Assembly (NCBI RefSeq): GCF_051594765.1 | Contig: NZ_JBPPGJ010000011.1 | Span: 158,427 to 222,426 of the forward strand | From: Paenibacillus_AR sp051594765 | GTDB taxonomy: Bacteria > Bacillota > Bacilli > Paenibacillales > NBRC-103111 | DNA: 64,000 bases | Reading direction: 5' to 3' | Shown here: one piece after another, positions 15,879-24,233 of the stretch | How positions within the stretch are numbered: the first letter of the stretch is position 1 | Layout of the letters: the number at the start of each line of letters is the position of its first letter | Notes under the pieces: model-generated | The model's database searches: none | What the model saw: only the letters and a program-made list of their open reading frames with translations | What the model was told of the DNA's origin: nothing | Position numbers and translations under genes: made by a program

Positions 15879-18221
15879 TTAATCTTCCGCGGAATCGTCC
15901 GAAACGCTGGATTGGCGCGGTTTTGGCGGATCTGCATACCCGTTGGAGGATTTGTTGAACTCCCTGAACTTGCCCGGCGTCACCGACTTGATCTTCCGGA
16001 ACGCCCGGATGAAGCTGTTCTCATTCGTATAGCCCACCTGCTGGGCAATCTCGGCTAATTTGAGAGGCGTGTTCATCAGCAGCTCGCAGGCCCGGTCGAT
16101 CCGAAGCCCCGTGAGGTAGTCATACACCGTGCTGCCGGTCTCCTCCTTGAAGATGTTGCTGACGGAGGAGATGCCCAGGTTGACCTGGTCGGCCACATCC
16201 TGGAGGCCGATGTTCTCCGACAGGTGCTCCTGCATATAGCGGATCATCGTCTGAACCAGCTGGTACTCCTTGGTCAGCTTCCGCTTGCCCAGCTCCTCGG
16301 TAATGTAGCCCACGAGACGGGCGAGGAGCTCTTCGACCTCTCCCAGCTCCATGGTGGTCACCCGGTGCCGCGTGTAATCCGCCAGCTCCGGGGGAGGCGT
16401 CAGGTTGTGTCTGCGCATGAACCGGAGAAGCTCCTCCAGAAGATCGTCCACGGTCCGGTACACCCGGTGGGGGGAGAGGGGGTTCTCGCGCGTCTCCTGC
16501 GCCCACCGGCCGATCCATGCCTCCGCCGTCTCTCTTCCGGCCGTCGGCAGACCGTTCAGAATCCCGGCGATCCAAGCCTCTCCGCCGAAGGTATAGCCCT
16601 CCTCGTGGTCCTGCTCGATGGAGCCGAAGTCACGGACTTGGCCGTAACCCTCGTAGAGGCGATAGGACAAGGCCTCCGTCGCCTCCGAATAGGAGCCGGC
16701 CGCCTGCAGGATATCGGGACGCTCGGTCCCGATCCCCACGGACACAGACACGGACAAATATTCCCGCAGCCGCTCCACCACCAGGCGCGCATCTTCCCGA
16801 AGCCGGGTTCCCCAAGCTTCGGAGAGCTCTTCCTTGGGCTGGACCAGGACGGCCCAGGAGTCTTTTTCCATATGCAGGCTGGCCACCCGCCACGAATGCT
16901 CCAGCGTCTCCAGCAGCACGTTGTTCAGTGCATACTTCAGAAGCATCCGGTCCTCCTCGGGAAGGTCCGCCGCCCAATGGCCGTACCGGTCGACGGAGAC
17001 CGCCAGCATGGCCAGCGGCCCCTCGCTCCACTCGCGGAAGTACTGCTCCCACTTGATCCGGATCTCCTGGGAGCCGATGCTGCGGGACAGCACGTCCTGC
17101 AGATACTTGGCCCGAAGCTCGGGGAGGGTCCGCTCCGCCAGCAGGGACTTGTTCTGGAAGTCCCCCACCAGCTTGCCGATGGCCGGCTCCAGATCGTAGA
17201 GGTCTCCGGACTTGGCGTGCTTCTGTCCCGAGGCCAGCAGCCGATTGATCCGCTTCAGAGGCCGGAAGGCCGCATAATTGTAGAAGTAGATGGCCGAGCA
17301 GCCCACCAGCACGGAGACCAGAGCGAACAGCAGCATGGTGTCCCGGGCCACCCGGACATTCTTCAAGAGCTGCTCCATAGGCACCAGCGAGATCATCCGC
17401 CAGCCCGTCACGTTGGAGAAGGTCTGGTTCGCCATGTATTCCTGGCCGGCCACCTTCACATAGTCGAAGGGCCGCACATCCAGCATCCGGATGACATTCT
17501 GCATTTCATCGAGGGGGATGGGACCGCGAAGCTTCGGATAGATGAGCTCCCCCTCCAGGTTGTAGACATATTGATATTGATAACTGGACAGATGAGTATA
17601 GATCTTGGAGAAGAGCCGGTCATAATCCATATTCACCATGACCGCTCCGGCCACCTGGCCATTACGGACCACCGGCCGGACCAGCGTCAGAAGCTCCGTC
17701 TGCCCCGGCGCTCCCGCGGCGCCGTACATCCGGCGCTTCACGAGCAGGGGCTTGCTCTTGACCTCGTCCAGCCAAGCCGTCCATGACGTGTCCGGGGCTT
17801 GTCCGCCCTTAGGGACGTAGCCGAACTCGCTGGACAGAATCGCCTGGTCTGACAGGCGCACGACGGCGATGGAATGCAGGTCCGGCTTAGTGGCCATGGT
17901 CTTCAGGTACGCCTGCAGCTCGGTGCGTCCGCCTGCGTCCAACCCGTCCGGGCGAAGGAAGCTCTGCACGGACTCGCGGAAGGCCGCGTCCACCCCTTTG
18001 GCGTCCGCCTCCCGGATGGCCCGGTTGGTCACGTCCAGATTGATCTGCAGGAGCTCCACATTGGGGGTGTTCAGGTCCGTATCCAGCGCTTTCTTATATT
18101 GAGAGTAAGAAAAGAGCCCGACCGAAAGAATGCTCGACGACACCAGCAGGGTCATCAAGAGGATCAGTCTCGTCTTCTTGTTCGTGATCAGAAATCGGAA
18201 TATCATGCTCATCCGGCGCAT
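15879..18221 (-). CDS. Membrane-bound AraC-type regulator with extracellular sensor
   Basis: 780 residues. Architecture: cytoplasmic start, membrane segment at about 18-38, extracellular Cache-like region (about 40-295), second membrane segment (about 297-317), a linker with HAMP-like and GGDEF-like remnants, and a C-terminal double helix-turn-helix (about 665-765: IGLQDVADQVNLGISSVSNI, LKLAEIAQQVGYTNENSFIR, then FRKIKSVTPGKFRE). These proteins sense outside sugars or binding proteins and activate neighbouring uptake genes. It lies 133 bp upstream of the TctC-type gene in the same direction, so control of the TctC-kdgT-kdgK set is inferred. Confidence 0.88.
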   Translation of the reverse strand: MRRMSMIFRFLITNKKTRLILLMTLLVSSSILSVGLFSYSQYKKALDTDLNTPNVELLQINLDVTNRAIREADAKGVDAAFRESVQSFLRPDGLDAGGRTELQAYLKTMATKPDLHSIAVVRLSDQAILSSEFGYVPKGGQAPDTSWTAWLDEVKSKPLLVKRRMYGAAGAPGQTELLTLVRPVVRNGQVAGAVMVNMDYDRLFSKIYTHLSSYQYQYVYNLEGELIYPKLRGPIPLDEMQNVIRMLDVRPFDYVKVAGQEYMANQTFSNVTGWRMISLVPMEQLLKNVRVARDTMLLFALVSVLVGCSAIYFYNYAAFRPLKRINRLLASGQKHAKSGDLYDLEPAIGKLVGDFQNKSLLAERTLPELRAKYLQDVLSRSIGSQEIRIKWEQYFREWSEGPLAMLAVSVDRYGHWAADLPEEDRMLLKYALNNVLLETLEHSWRVASLHMEKDSWAVLVQPKEELSEAWGTRLREDARLVVERLREYLSVSVSVGIGTERPDILQAAGSYSEATEALSYRLYEGYGQVRDFGSIEQDHEEGYTFGGEAWIAGILNGLPTAGRETAEAWIGRWAQETRENPLSPHRVYRTVDDLLEELLRFMRRHNLTPPPELADYTRHRVTTMELGEVEELLARLVGYITEELGKRKLTKEYQLVQTMIRYMQEHLSENIGLQDVADQVNLGISSVSNIFKEETGSTVYDYLTGLRIDRACELLMNTPLKLAEIAQQVGYTNENSFIRAFRKIKSVTPGKFREFNKSSNGYADPPKPRQSSVSDDSAED

Positions 18222-18411
18222 CAGAGCTCACTTCCTTCCGGGAAAAGCCTATTGGAATCCAAACTTTGACGATACAATGGTTTCTCCCGTTCGTCAAGGC
18301 AGAGGAGGTTTCGGTTCTTGCGGCTCCGAAAAAAATAGGGGCCTTCCAAAAAACAGTTTGCCCCCTCCCCGCGTCTAATGAGTGTTCAATCTTGGAAAAG
18401 GGGGGCTCCAT

Positions 18412-18930
18412 ATGGATGCTGCGGCCTGGGTCCGTGCGGCCCAGCAAGGGGATGACCGGGCTTTTCTTCAACTGATGGACAGCTGCAAGGAGCGTCTCTA
18501 CCGGATCGCCCTGGCTTACCTGCGCAGCGAAGCGGAGGCACTGGAGGCGGTACAGGAAACCACCTGCCGCGCTTACCAGAACATCCGGAAGCTGAAGCAG
18601 CCGGATTACTGGAATACCTGGGTGGTCCGGATTCTGCTGAACGCCTGCGCGGATGAACACCGGAGACGGAAGCGCACTGCCCCGCACCAGGCGGAGCCCG
18701 CTGCCGCATTCGATGACCGGAGCAACTCCAGGCTGGACCTTGCGGTGGCCGTGGATAGCCTTCCCCGGGAGCAGAAGGAAATTGTCGTGCTTAAATATTA
18801 TCAGCAATTCACGCTGTCCGAAATCGCGGGGCTGCTCGAATGTCCCGAGGGGACGGTGAAAACGCGTCTGCATAAGGCGCTTTGCACGCTGCGGGATATC
18901 TCACGAAGGGAGGATTGGTGCCATGACTGA
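18412..18930 (+). CDS. ECF-type RNA polymerase sigma factor
   Basis: 172 residues with sigma region 2 (GDDRAFLQLMDSCKERLYRI through AYQNIRKL) and region 4 (about 110-160: LPREQKEIVVLKYYQQF, LSEIAGLLECPEGTVKTRLH). The ATG at 18412 follows a G-rich site. It overlaps the next gene by 8 bases (ATGACTGA), the normal layout for a sigma factor and its anti-sigma partner. No convincing self-recognised promoter was found in the 18222-18411 gap, so the target regulon is unknown. Confidence 0.9.
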   Translation: MDAAAWVRAAQQGDDRAFLQLMDSCKERLYRIALAYLRSEAEALEAVQETTCRAYQNIRKLKQPDYWNTWVVRILLNACADEHRRRKRTAPHQAEPAAAFDDRSNSRLDLAVAVDSLPREQKEIVVLKYYQQFTLSEIAGLLECPEGTVKTRLHKALCTLRDISRREDWCHD

Positions 18931-20275
18931 GCGGCTGGATCGGTTGGACCTCGAATTGGAAAAGCTATCGGCCTCCGCAGAGACGGAGGCTCTCCCCGAG
19001 GTGCCGGCGGCGGCACTGGATGCAGCCATCGCCGCCGGCATGGCGGAGGGCCGGAGGCGGCGGCAGACCTCCCGGCGAAGGAGTTGGTCGCTGGGCACCG
19101 CCGCAGCCGCGCTGGTGCTCTTCTTCGGCCTGGTGCGCGTCTCCCCCGCCTTCGCCACCTACCTTGGCGGTCTGCCCGGGATGGGCACCCTGGTCAAGCT
19201 GGTGGCCGGTGATTCGGGCTTAACGGATGCCGTACGCCGCGACTTCATCCAGCCCGTCGGGACCGAGGATTCCCATGACGGCATCACCTTCACGGTGGAC
19301 GGCATCATTGCCGATGAAACCAGGGTCAATGTGTTCTACACCCTTCGCGCCTCCCAACCGTTCGAGCACCTGCTCTTCCGTAAGCTGGAGATACAGGATG
19401 CCGATACCGGGAAGGCCGTTCTAGCCAGCTACATGTACAGCTGGCCTTCAGAGACGGCGGTGGACCGGGAGGTCCGCGGCCGGATCGATATCGGCATGTC
19501 GGACGGCGTGCCCGTTCCCGAGCGGATGCGCATTACGATCGAGCCTAACCTGCCGGAAGCTCCGTCCGGGGCCTCCTGGTCCGCATCCTTCGGCATCGAC
19601 AAGGATCGGTTCCGCGACCTGAAGGAGGAGCTCCCCATCCATCAGGTCGTGACCGTGGAGGGCCAGCGCTTCACGGTGGTCCGTGCCGTCATCCATCCGA
19701 CCCGGATCGGGCTGGAGCTGGAGATGGACCCGTCGAACACCAAGCGTCTGTTCCACTTCAGCGAGCTGACCCTGACGGACGAACGGGGAACGGTCCTGAA
19801 GAGCCAAGGAGCCTCCTTGACCTCGGAGTCCAGGCAGATCATCTACTTCGAGAGCAGCTTCTTCCGCAAGCCCAAGCATCTTACGCTTGCCGGCAGCCGC
19901 ATCATGGCGCTCGATAAGTCGAAGCTTCAATTGAAGCTGGATCTGGAGAACAAGCGTATCGTCGATGCCCCCGACAGCCGCGTGAAGCTGCTCGATGCTT
20001 CGCCGTCCGTGAACGGCAAAGGCTCCATCCGCCTCTCCGTCACCGGCAATCCGGAGGACCATTATTTCTACAGCCTCGTAGGAGGCCCCGGCCAGGACGC
20101 CGATGGGAAGCCGCTGCGCATTGGAGACCATCGTTCCAGCAATTCCTCCGGCTCCGTCGAATACGAGACTACCTTCGAGGTGGAGGCCGACGGGCCGGTC
20201 GTCAACCCGGTCACCTTCGACCTGATGAATTACCCCGCATGGATCGAGGAGCCGTTCTCGGTGAAGCTTAAGTAG
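18923..20275 (+). CDS. DUF4179-type membrane protein, probable anti-sigma factor
   Basis: 450 residues: an acidic cytoplasmic N-terminus (1-50), one membrane segment (about 53-71, LGTAAAALVLFFGLV), then a long extracellular part starting with the DUF4179-like stretch GLTDAVRRDFIQPV and TFTVDGIIADETRVNVFYTL. Proteins of this type are encoded after ECF sigma factors in Bacilli and probably hold them at the membrane. The 8-base overlap with the sigma gene supports this. The rest of the ectodomain is beta-rich and not recognised. A terminator follows at 20305. Confidence 0.85.
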   Translation: MTERLDRLDLELEKLSASAETEALPEVPAAALDAAIAAGMAEGRRRRQTSRRRSWSLGTAAAALVLFFGLVRVSPAFATYLGGLPGMGTLVKLVAGDSGLTDAVRRDFIQPVGTEDSHDGITFTVDGIIADETRVNVFYTLRASQPFEHLLFRKLEIQDADTGKAVLASYMYSWPSETAVDREVRGRIDIGMSDGVPVPERMRITIEPNLPEAPSGASWSASFGIDKDRFRDLKEELPIHQVVTVEGQRFTVVRAVIHPTRIGLELEMDPSNTKRLFHFSELTLTDERGTVLKSQGASLTSESRQIIYFESSFFRKPKHLTLAGSRIMALDKSKLQLKLDLENKRIVDAPDSRVKLLDASPSVNGKGSIRLSVTGNPEDHYFYSLVGGPGQDADGKPLRIGDHRSSNSSGSVEYETTFEVEADGPVVNPVTFDLMNYPAWIEEPFSVKLK

Positions 20276-20304
20276 ACCGGGTAACGGAGTTCTCCAACAA
20301 ACGA

Positions 20305-20345
20305 AGCCTCCCGACCACAGATGTGGATGGGAGGCTATCTTTTTT
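20305..20345 (+). terminator. Terminator of the sigma/anti-sigma operon
   Basis: AGCCTCCC (20305-20312) pairs with GGGAGGCT (20329-20336), then ATC and six T. It may also serve the convergent secreted-protein gene. Confidence 0.85.
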
Positions 20346-20355
20346 ACCCTATGGC

Positions 20356-21822
20356 TTATTCCTTGTGCCCGTTGCCGTTTCCGTTGCTGCCCGGGTAGCC
20401 GTTGTCGGAATGGGAGGTATCCGTCTCCGGTGCGGGAGGGGTCACGGTCACCGAATACGGAACGCTGACCGGTTGAGAGTGGTACGTGGTCACGAACGTG
20501 CCGGAAGCCGTATAGCCATCGGTCTTGGTGTTGATGTTCGTGGACACCGCCTGGGTCTGCAGCTCGCCGTTCACCTTGAAGGTCAGGACGAAGTCTACCT
20601 TGATGACGCCGCTCACGTCATGGTTGCCCGCCCACAAGCCGGTCACGTCTCGAACCTCCACGTCACTGACAACTGCCTTCGGTGCGGCCGGCACGTTGAA
20701 GGCACCTTGTGCCGTCAGACCATCCTGCCCAATGGTGAAGGAAGCCGATTGGCCCGGAGTCAAGCCGGTGAGGGTGCGGACGCTGGTCGCTGTCTTCCCG
20801 TTGCTGTACTCTTCCTCCACCTGGTAGGTTACGGTATACGTGCCGGATGCCCAATCGAAGGTGTAGGAGGCCGAAGCCGCATCCACTCTCAGGAAGCGGG
20901 GCTTCACCGGGGGGACGAAGGTATAGACGGTGTGGACGCTGTTATCACCATAGGTTGCGTTCAGTGCCTGGGTCTCGGTGCCCAGCACCTGGGCGGTCTG
21001 CGCGGTAACGGTCGCCTTCAGCCTGCTGTTGATGTCCGTCCGGGTATAGGCATAGGTGAACAGGTTGCTGGCAGGATCATAGCCCGGCTCTTGCACACCG
21101 GAGATGACCGTCTCCTTCAAGACAACCGGCACCGGCGCCGTGCTCACGGTTACCGCTGCCGCACCGTCCTTGTAGGCCGGGTCGCTGGCTTGAACGGCAT
21201 AGACGTCCTTCGTGCCTTCGACATGTACCGTGATGGCGGACGAAGTGACCTTGCCGTCGTCCCAAACCTTGTTCAAGGTGTAGGAATACGGGAAGGTGTT
21301 CGCCGCGCGGTTATAAGTCCCGAAGGATGTGTCCGTCACATGGTATCGGTCGATGTAAGCGACATGCACCTTGCCTGCGGATACCGGACCGGCTACCGTG
21401 CTATGGATCTGTCCAGCGGTCTTGCCGTTCTGGTAGACGGTGTAGGCTTCCACGGACAGGTCCAGGTTCCCCTTGTCTCCGGAACCAAGCGGCAGGACGG
21501 CCGAGTAGGTGAACAGCTTGTCCGCCACCTTTTTGATCGTGAAGGCGACCTGCGGGTAGTTCACCAGCTTCATCACCAGGACCGGACCGTCAATGACAAC
21601 AGTGCCGGACAGGCTGACGGAGCTCTCCTTGTTGTAGGTCAGCTCAGCCCGGGTCTCGGACGTTAACACCCCTGTGCCGTAGCCCGTCTGCTTCACGGTA
21701 CGGGCCGGTTCCACGGCCGTTGCACTGACAACCGCTCCAGCCGCCAAGGCAGAGGTTGCCGATCCTGCCAACAATACGGCGGACAATACACTTGCGCTGA
21801 CCCATTTGACACTCTTCTTCAT
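20356..21822 (-). CDS. Secreted beta-rich protein of unknown function
   Basis: 488 residues. Signal peptide MKKSVKWVSASVLSAVLLAG...ALAAG cleaved near residue 28. The mature part is Thr/Val/Ser/Tyr-rich with alternating strands, about four loosely similar segments, and ends in a Gly/Asn/His tail (NGYPGSNGNGNGHKE). No catalytic motif or wall anchor is visible. AGGAGG lies just before the ATG. It is single-gene, with a promoter at 21940-21968 whose spacer holds an inverted repeat, so its expression seems controlled. I do not recognise the family. Confidence 0.75.
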   Translation of the reverse strand: MKKSVKWVSASVLSAVLLAGSATSALAAGAVVSATAVEPARTVKQTGYGTGVLTSETRAELTYNKESSVSLSGTVVIDGPVLVMKLVNYPQVAFTIKKVADKLFTYSAVLPLGSGDKGNLDLSVEAYTVYQNGKTAGQIHSTVAGPVSAGKVHVAYIDRYHVTDTSFGTYNRAANTFPYSYTLNKVWDDGKVTSSAITVHVEGTKDVYAVQASDPAYKDGAAAVTVSTAPVPVVLKETVISGVQEPGYDPASNLFTYAYTRTDINSRLKATVTAQTAQVLGTETQALNATYGDNSVHTVYTFVPPVKPRFLRVDAASASYTFDWASGTYTVTYQVEEEYSNGKTATSVRTLTGLTPGQSASFTIGQDGLTAQGAFNVPAAPKAVVSDVEVRDVTGLWAGNHDVSGVIKVDFVLTFKVNGELQTQAVSTNINTKTDGYTASGTFVTTYHSQPVSVPYSVTVTPPAPETDTSHSDNGYPGSNGNGNGHKE

Positions 21823-21939
21823 GCTGCTATTCCTCCTAGTTATGGTGCCTAAGAGGGCCGGTTACACTAGTGGCTCCATATAACCCAAGTGTCCAGTTAG
21901 AGGTTATACTTCATCGCATCCCTTATGTTCGTTATAATG

Positions 21940-21968
21940 ATTATAATTCAGATAGGTCGATCTGAATA
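21940..21968 (-). promoter_or_regulatory. Promoter with operator-like inverted repeat
   Basis: On the minus strand TATTCA (21968-21963), 17-base spacer, TATAAT (21945-21940). The spacer is filled by ATTCAGAT (21946-21953), six bases, ATCTGAAT (21960-21967), a perfect 8-bp dyad. The remainder of 21823-22118 is AT-rich and shows nothing else I can name. Confidence 0.55.
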
Positions 21969-22118
21969 GTGCTTTAGACCGATTTGATGTCGAATTTAAT
22001 AGAAGTTTAGGACTTTAAACTTATATATCGTGACGGAATGGTCCGTGGCGTCCATATGACTATGGATTCTCCGGCGGACTCAACTCCGGAATCGGCACAA
22101 CCGGGCAGTAGCCAACCC

Positions 22119-22147
22119 TTTTCCCCTCCGGGAAACCGTAATATAAT
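22119..22147 (+). promoter_or_regulatory. Possible promoter before the nuclease-fold gene
   Basis: TATAAT at 22142-22147 with a poor -35 (TTTTCC at 22119, 17-base spacer). A terminator starts only 19 bases after the -10. Confidence 0.4.
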
Positions 22148-22165
22148 GGATCCATGCGGCGAAGG

Positions 22166-22204
22166 ACGCCCTTATTCATCCACCGGTGAATAAGGGCGTT
22201 TTTA
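22166..22204 (+). terminator. Strong intrinsic terminator upstream of a gene (attenuator-like)
   Basis: ACGCCCTTATTCA (22166-22178) pairs perfectly over 13 bp with TGAATAAGGGCGT (22187-22199), then TTTTT. No plus-strand gene ends upstream within 1.9 kb, so it does not close a known transcript; it sits between a -10 box and the start at 22231. Confidence 0.8.
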
Positions 22205-22230
22205 TTTGCTCTTAAAAGGGAGGCGAGAAG

Positions 22231-22908
22231 ATGAAGGCTTTTGAAGAAGCGCATGCGGCGTTCGTGCAGCATCATCTGGAGCGGCGATCGGGAGAACGGC
22301 GGGATCGGCTGGAACGAGGGCACAGCCATGCGGAGAAGCTGTTCGCGCAGAAGGTCTGGTGGCCGCTGAAGGGCCACTTTGATGGTCTGCATCCCGAGTA
22401 TGAGGTGCTGGATTGGCGCGGGCGGCCCTATTATGCGGATTATGTATATTCTCCGGGGCAATGGAGCCTGCTCATTGAGATCAAGGGCTACGCGGAACAC
22501 GTCACCCACATGGACCGGACCAAATACTCCAACGAGTTGAACCGGGAGTGCTTCCTGCAGGGTGCAGGCTTTCATGTAGTCTCGTTCGCCTACGATGACG
22601 TAGCCCACCGGCCGGAAGTGGTGTTGTACTTGCTTCGCGTCATCTTGAACCGCTACGAGTCCACCGGCTCCAGGGTGGAACGGGTCTTTTTCGCCGATCA
22701 GGAGATCTTCCGCTACGCCGTCTTCCTGGCCCGGCCCATCCGTCCGGTGGACGTATCCGCCCGCTTCTCCATCGACCCTCGGACGGCCGTCGCTCACCTG
22801 CGAAGACTTTGCGCCAAAGGATGGCTGCAGCCGGTTCATCGCGGCACGGGACAGCGGACCCTCTACTACGAAATTACCAAGCAGGGGCTGGACAGCGGGC
22901 TCTGGTGA
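22231..22908 (+). CDS. Nuclease-fold protein (PD-(D/E)XK-like) with C-terminal winged helix
   Basis: 225 residues. Residues about 55-130 contain DWRGRPYYADYVYSPGQW then LLIEIKGYAEH, fitting the D-(about 14)-E-x-K core of restriction-like endonucleases. Residues about 150-215 resemble a winged helix (DPRTAVAHLRRLCAKGWLQP then GTGQRTLYYEITKQG). GGGAGG precedes the ATG. It stands alone, with no methyltransferase or phage gene nearby, so it may be a DNA-binding relic or a regulator rather than a restriction enzyme. The preceding terminator suggests attenuated expression. Confidence 0.65.
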   Translation: MKAFEEAHAAFVQHHLERRSGERRDRLERGHSHAEKLFAQKVWWPLKGHFDGLHPEYEVLDWRGRPYYADYVYSPGQWSLLIEIKGYAEHVTHMDRTKYSNELNRECFLQGAGFHVVSFAYDDVAHRPEVVLYLLRVILNRYESTGSRVERVFFADQEIFRYAVFLARPIRPVDVSARFSIDPRTAVAHLRRLCAKGWLQPVHRGTGQRTLYYEITKQGLDSGLW

Positions 22909-23480
22909 TGCAGACGACGGTCGGCAGGAGAGGCGGGTTGGCAGCTGTGGGAAATCGTTACGTCGGGGGGCTAGTCAGTTGGTTGCCGGGGAGTCGTCAC
23001 GTCGGGTACTCGATTGGTTAGTTGCTGGACGGTGCTGGATGGGGCGATACGTCGGGTACTTGGTTGGTTGCTGGGGGAGGCGCTACGTCATTTACAACTA
23101 AATGGATTTCTTGTACTTAGATCACCAACGCTGAGCAGCTCGCATGAACGAAGTGGATTTTATGTATTTAGTTCACTCTAAATGGGCGGTATCGACTGGA
23201 TTTACCCTAACTAGATGCAGTTTTTGTACTTAGTTCATGCGATATTGGGCAAATCGCCCAAACTAACTACTATAAATGCACTTAGTCGAATTACCTGCCA
23301 CGTGAGACGTCGGCCAATGGGGAGCTCTCACCTTTTCGGGGGACTTCAGCGGGTACTCGCCCTTCAGCAGACACTCGGCCTTCCGGCCACCGTTCCACTT
23401 CCAGCCGTCGTTCCGCCTTCCGGCCACCGTTCCACTTTTCGCCGTCGTTCCGCCATCCGGCCGCCCCCCTTCCGGCGGAG
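22909..23480. repeat. Noncoding spacer with three kinds of short degenerate repeat
   Basis: No gene seen. (a) ACGTCGGG at 22960, 22999 and 23049, with a related ACGTCA near 23084. (b) Four degenerate copies, near 23097, 23145, 23209 and 23261, built on AACTA-ATG...TTGTACTTAGTTC, with AACTA/TTAGTT arms that can pair. (c) A 37-bp tandem repeat CCTTCCGGCCACCGTTCCAC... at 23379-23415 and 23416-23452 with a partial third copy. A small hairpin TTGGGC/GCCCAA lies at 23245-23261. Confidence 0.65.
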
Positions 23481-23487
23481 GCCAGCG

Positions 23488-23538
23488 CAAAAAGCGCAGC
23501 GCGGAAGCAACCTTCCGCAACTGCGCTCTCGTTTTTTT
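23488..23538. terminator. Bidirectional terminator after the SRPBCC gene
   Basis: AGCGCAGCGCGGAAG (23493-23507) pairs with the CTTCCGCAACTGCGCT arm ending at 23526, with one mismatch region. T runs lie on both sides (five on the minus strand, seven on the plus strand). Confidence 0.85.
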
Positions 23539-23987
23539 CACCAGCCGAAATCGAGGGTCTTGCCCGTCTCGGCGTAGGTCTTGATGTTGCTCAGGATCAT
23601 CGGCCAATGCTCTTGCGTGTTGGCGTAGGACGGATGCCCCTCTGCCCACTTGTCGTTCACCAGGACCAGCTTGGTGCAGCCGCCGACGGGGTCCAGGGTG
23701 AAGGTCACCCGGGTCTCCAGCTCCTCGTGGTTGCTGTAATACGATGGCCCCGGATGCTCCAAGTAGCTGAACACGCGCCCCGGCTCCACCTCCAGCAGCT
23801 TGCCGTACACATGCACCGTCTCGTCCCCGTCGTTGCCCGGACCCACATAGGCCAGATCATCCCCGGCCTTCATCCCGGATCGAATGGTGCAGCCGAAGAA
23901 CACGGCCCGTACTCCCTCGTCCGACACCAGCACGTCCCACACCTGCTCCGGCGTTGCGCCGATATATAACGTATACACCAAATCCAT
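23538..23987 (-). CDS. SRPBCC (START/AHSA1-like) domain protein
   Basis: 149 residues, the normal size for this single-domain helix-grip fold. Seen: TLYIGATPEQVWDVLVSDEGV at the N-terminus, a central GRVFSYLEHPG and a final helix HWPMILSNIKTYAETGKTL. The family binds hydrophobic ligands or assists protein folding; the role here is unknown. GGAGGGA precedes the ATG. It is divergent from the AraC-type regulator at 24234 and ends in its own terminator, so it is probably monocistronic. Confidence 0.85.
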   Translation of the reverse strand: MDLVYTLYIGATPEQVWDVLVSDEGVRAVFFGCTIRSGMKAGDDLAYVGPGNDGDETVHVYGKLLEVEPGRVFSYLEHPGPSYYSNHEELETRVTFTLDPVGGCTKLVLVNDKWAEGHPSYANTQEHWPMILSNIKTYAETGKTLDFGW

Positions 23988-24104
23988 CTTATTCCCTCCG
24001 TCTATCGAACGTTGGAAGACCCTATTCCGGTCTTCTTAATCACTATAACTCTTATCTTCGAATTCGTATTGTAAAAATGCGACCGACCCCCGAAACGAAC
24101 ATTC

Positions 24105-24128
24105 TGAGGGTCCTTTTGGAGGTTTTGA
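24105..24128 (+). promoter_or_regulatory. Shared 24-bp motif, copy 1 (regulator promoter)
   Basis: TGAGGG, three variable bases, then TTTTGGAGGTTTTGA. The same motif occurs at 26651-26674 with 21 of 24 bases identical. The core holds the direct repeat TTTTG-GAGG-TTTTG, a layout suited to an AraC-type activator. Here it ends 14 bases before the -35 hexamer. Confidence 0.6.
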
Positions 24129-24142
24129 CGGTGCTCCGCCGA

Positions 24143-24171
24143 TTGTTCCGCCCCATCCGGTCCGGTATAGT
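24143..24171 (+). promoter_or_regulatory. Promoter of the AraC-type regulator gene
   Basis: TTGTTC (24143-24148), 17-base spacer, TATAGT (24166-24171). Weak -35, in keeping with activator dependence. Confidence 0.55.
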
Positions 24172-24233
24172 GAAGATTGGGGGAGTATCTCTAACGCTTC
24201 CCTCCTGATCGACGCCACCCGGGGGGTAGACCT

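Noticed and set aside
22231..22908. Restriction-modification system
   Set aside because: A nuclease-like core is present but no methyltransferase or specificity gene lies nearby, and the C-terminus looks like a winged helix.
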